From: Norana najaformis
Taxonomy: Eukaryota; Annelida; Clitellata; Crassiclitellata; Hormogastridae
Assembly: GCA_964023275.1 (NCBI GenBank)
Contig: OZ029919.1
Location: 3,803,367 to 3,867,366 of the forward strand
Direction of reading: 5' to 3'
DNA: 64,000 nt
Part shown: positions 63,246-64,000 of the stretch, in pieces
How positions within the stretch are numbered: position 1 is the first letter of the stretch
Layout of the letters: each line of letters starts with the position of its first letter
Program-made: the position numbers and the translations under genes
Notes under the pieces: generated by a model
What the model saw: the letters and a program-made list of their open reading frames with translations, nothing else
The model's database searches: none
What the model was told of the DNA's origin: nothing

Positions 63246-63299
63246 CTGAAATAAACAAAAGAACAAATGTCCGAATTTGTCTGTACGACCGACTTAAGC

Positions 63300-63740
63300 A
63301 GCCATTTTGATTGAAAAAAAATATAGCAGCCATTTTAATTAGCATTCTGTGACAGCCATTTTGATTCCTGAAATATAACAGACATTTTGATTCCGGAAAT
63401 GTAGGCCTAACAGTCAATTTTATTGGCATTCTGTGGCAGCCATTTTGATTCCTGAAATATAACAAACTGTTTGGTTCCTGAAATATAACAAACTGTTTGA
63501 TTCCTGAAATATAACAGACATTTTGATTCCGGAAATGTAGGCCTAACAGTCAATTTTATGTGCATTCGGTGGCAGCCATTTTAATTTCCGGAATGTTGCT
63601 AACATTTGTATAAAAACTTTTATAATAACCATGTTTATAAAACTTTTGGCTCGATACTTTTATTCCCAATTTGTGGGTAGCATTAATATTCCAAAACTGT
63701 GTAGCAAGCATTTTGATCTACAATCTTTGACAGCCATTTT
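63300..63740. repeat. Interspersed tandem units 'cagccattttgattcctgaa'
   Basis: Units of about 30-45 bases repeat imperfectly. A larger unit, from 'tttgattcctgaaatataac' through 'ggaaatgtaggcctaacagt' to 'ggcagccattt', occurs at about 63357-63440 and again at about 63500-63580. Confidence 0.85.
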
Positions 63741-64000
63741 GATTCCCAGTCTTAAGTTATAAATTTTTATGTGGGTTTATATGGGTTTTTTGTAGGTTTT
63801 ATGTGGGTTTATGTGGGTTTGTTAGTACTATATGCATGTAATACCCCGAATGTCTGAATATGTGCCTGCAATATGCAATACATATTCAAACATATACATT
63901 GTATAATTATGTTTATACATATACATATGGTACTGTATATAAGTGAAATTAAATATACAAATACACCGATATACATTGGATATTCATATACATGTATATA
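63741..64000. other. AT-rich simple DNA at the right edge
   Basis: 'gtgggtttatatgggttttt' and TATACATA-type sequence. No exon is seen. Confidence 0.5.

Overview
The window is animal nuclear DNA, most likely from a marine invertebrate. It has spliced genes with GT-AG introns of hundreds to thousands of bases, many tRNA-headed SINE fragments, LINE 3' ends whose tails read GATTA/TAATC or end in the kind of 'gcgctatataaa' motif common in invertebrate repeats, and very heavy micro- and minisatellite load. The species cannot be named from the sequence. I saw no operons, CRISPR, rRNA or intact tRNA genes, and no virus-like element.

Four host genes can be supported. (1) Minus strand, 514-3079: the first two coding exons of a nuclear protein with long acidic tracts and a very basic second exon, possibly of the ATRX/ARIP4 helicase type; it runs out of the left edge. 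(2) Minus strand, about 7190-17460: a secreted protein built almost wholly from about 85 calcium-binding thrombospondin-type-3-like D-x-D-x-D-G-I-P-D repeats. Four exons join in perfect phase behind a signal peptide, and a candidate fifth, basic exon ends it. (3) Plus strand, about 23430-26082: a bZIP transcription factor of the PAR/NFIL3 type, with the exon carrying the basic region and the start of the zipper. (4) Minus strand, 32867-63245: a large active-zone scaffold gene of the Fife/RIM/Piccolo group. I assembled 13 exons (6,958 coding bases, 2,318 codons plus stop) whose splice phases all agree: an FYVE-like zinc finger split over two exons, two giant low-complexity exons, a PDZ domain spread over three exons, a C2A domain over three exons, and a tail. 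No second C2 domain was found.

Layout: 1-4 kb, gene 1 and its likely promoter; 4-7.2 kb, SINE and LINE debris including an inverted SINE pair; 7.2-17.5 kb, gene 2, with tandem repeats in nearly every intron; 17.5-23.4 kb, gene-free DNA full of satellites; 23.4-26.5 kb, gene 3; 26.5-32.8 kb, LINE/SINE debris; 32.8-63.3 kb, gene 4, whose introns hold most of the microsatellites; 63.3-64 kb, a dispersed tandem repeat and AT-rich DNA.

The genes do not form a pathway. The most unusual observations are the repeat-only secreted protein with a recently homogenised 126-base coding array, a near-identical 98-base piece of the bZIP exon lodged inside a nearby LINE copy, and the complete exon chain of the synaptic scaffold with an altered calcium-binding loop and no visible C2B.
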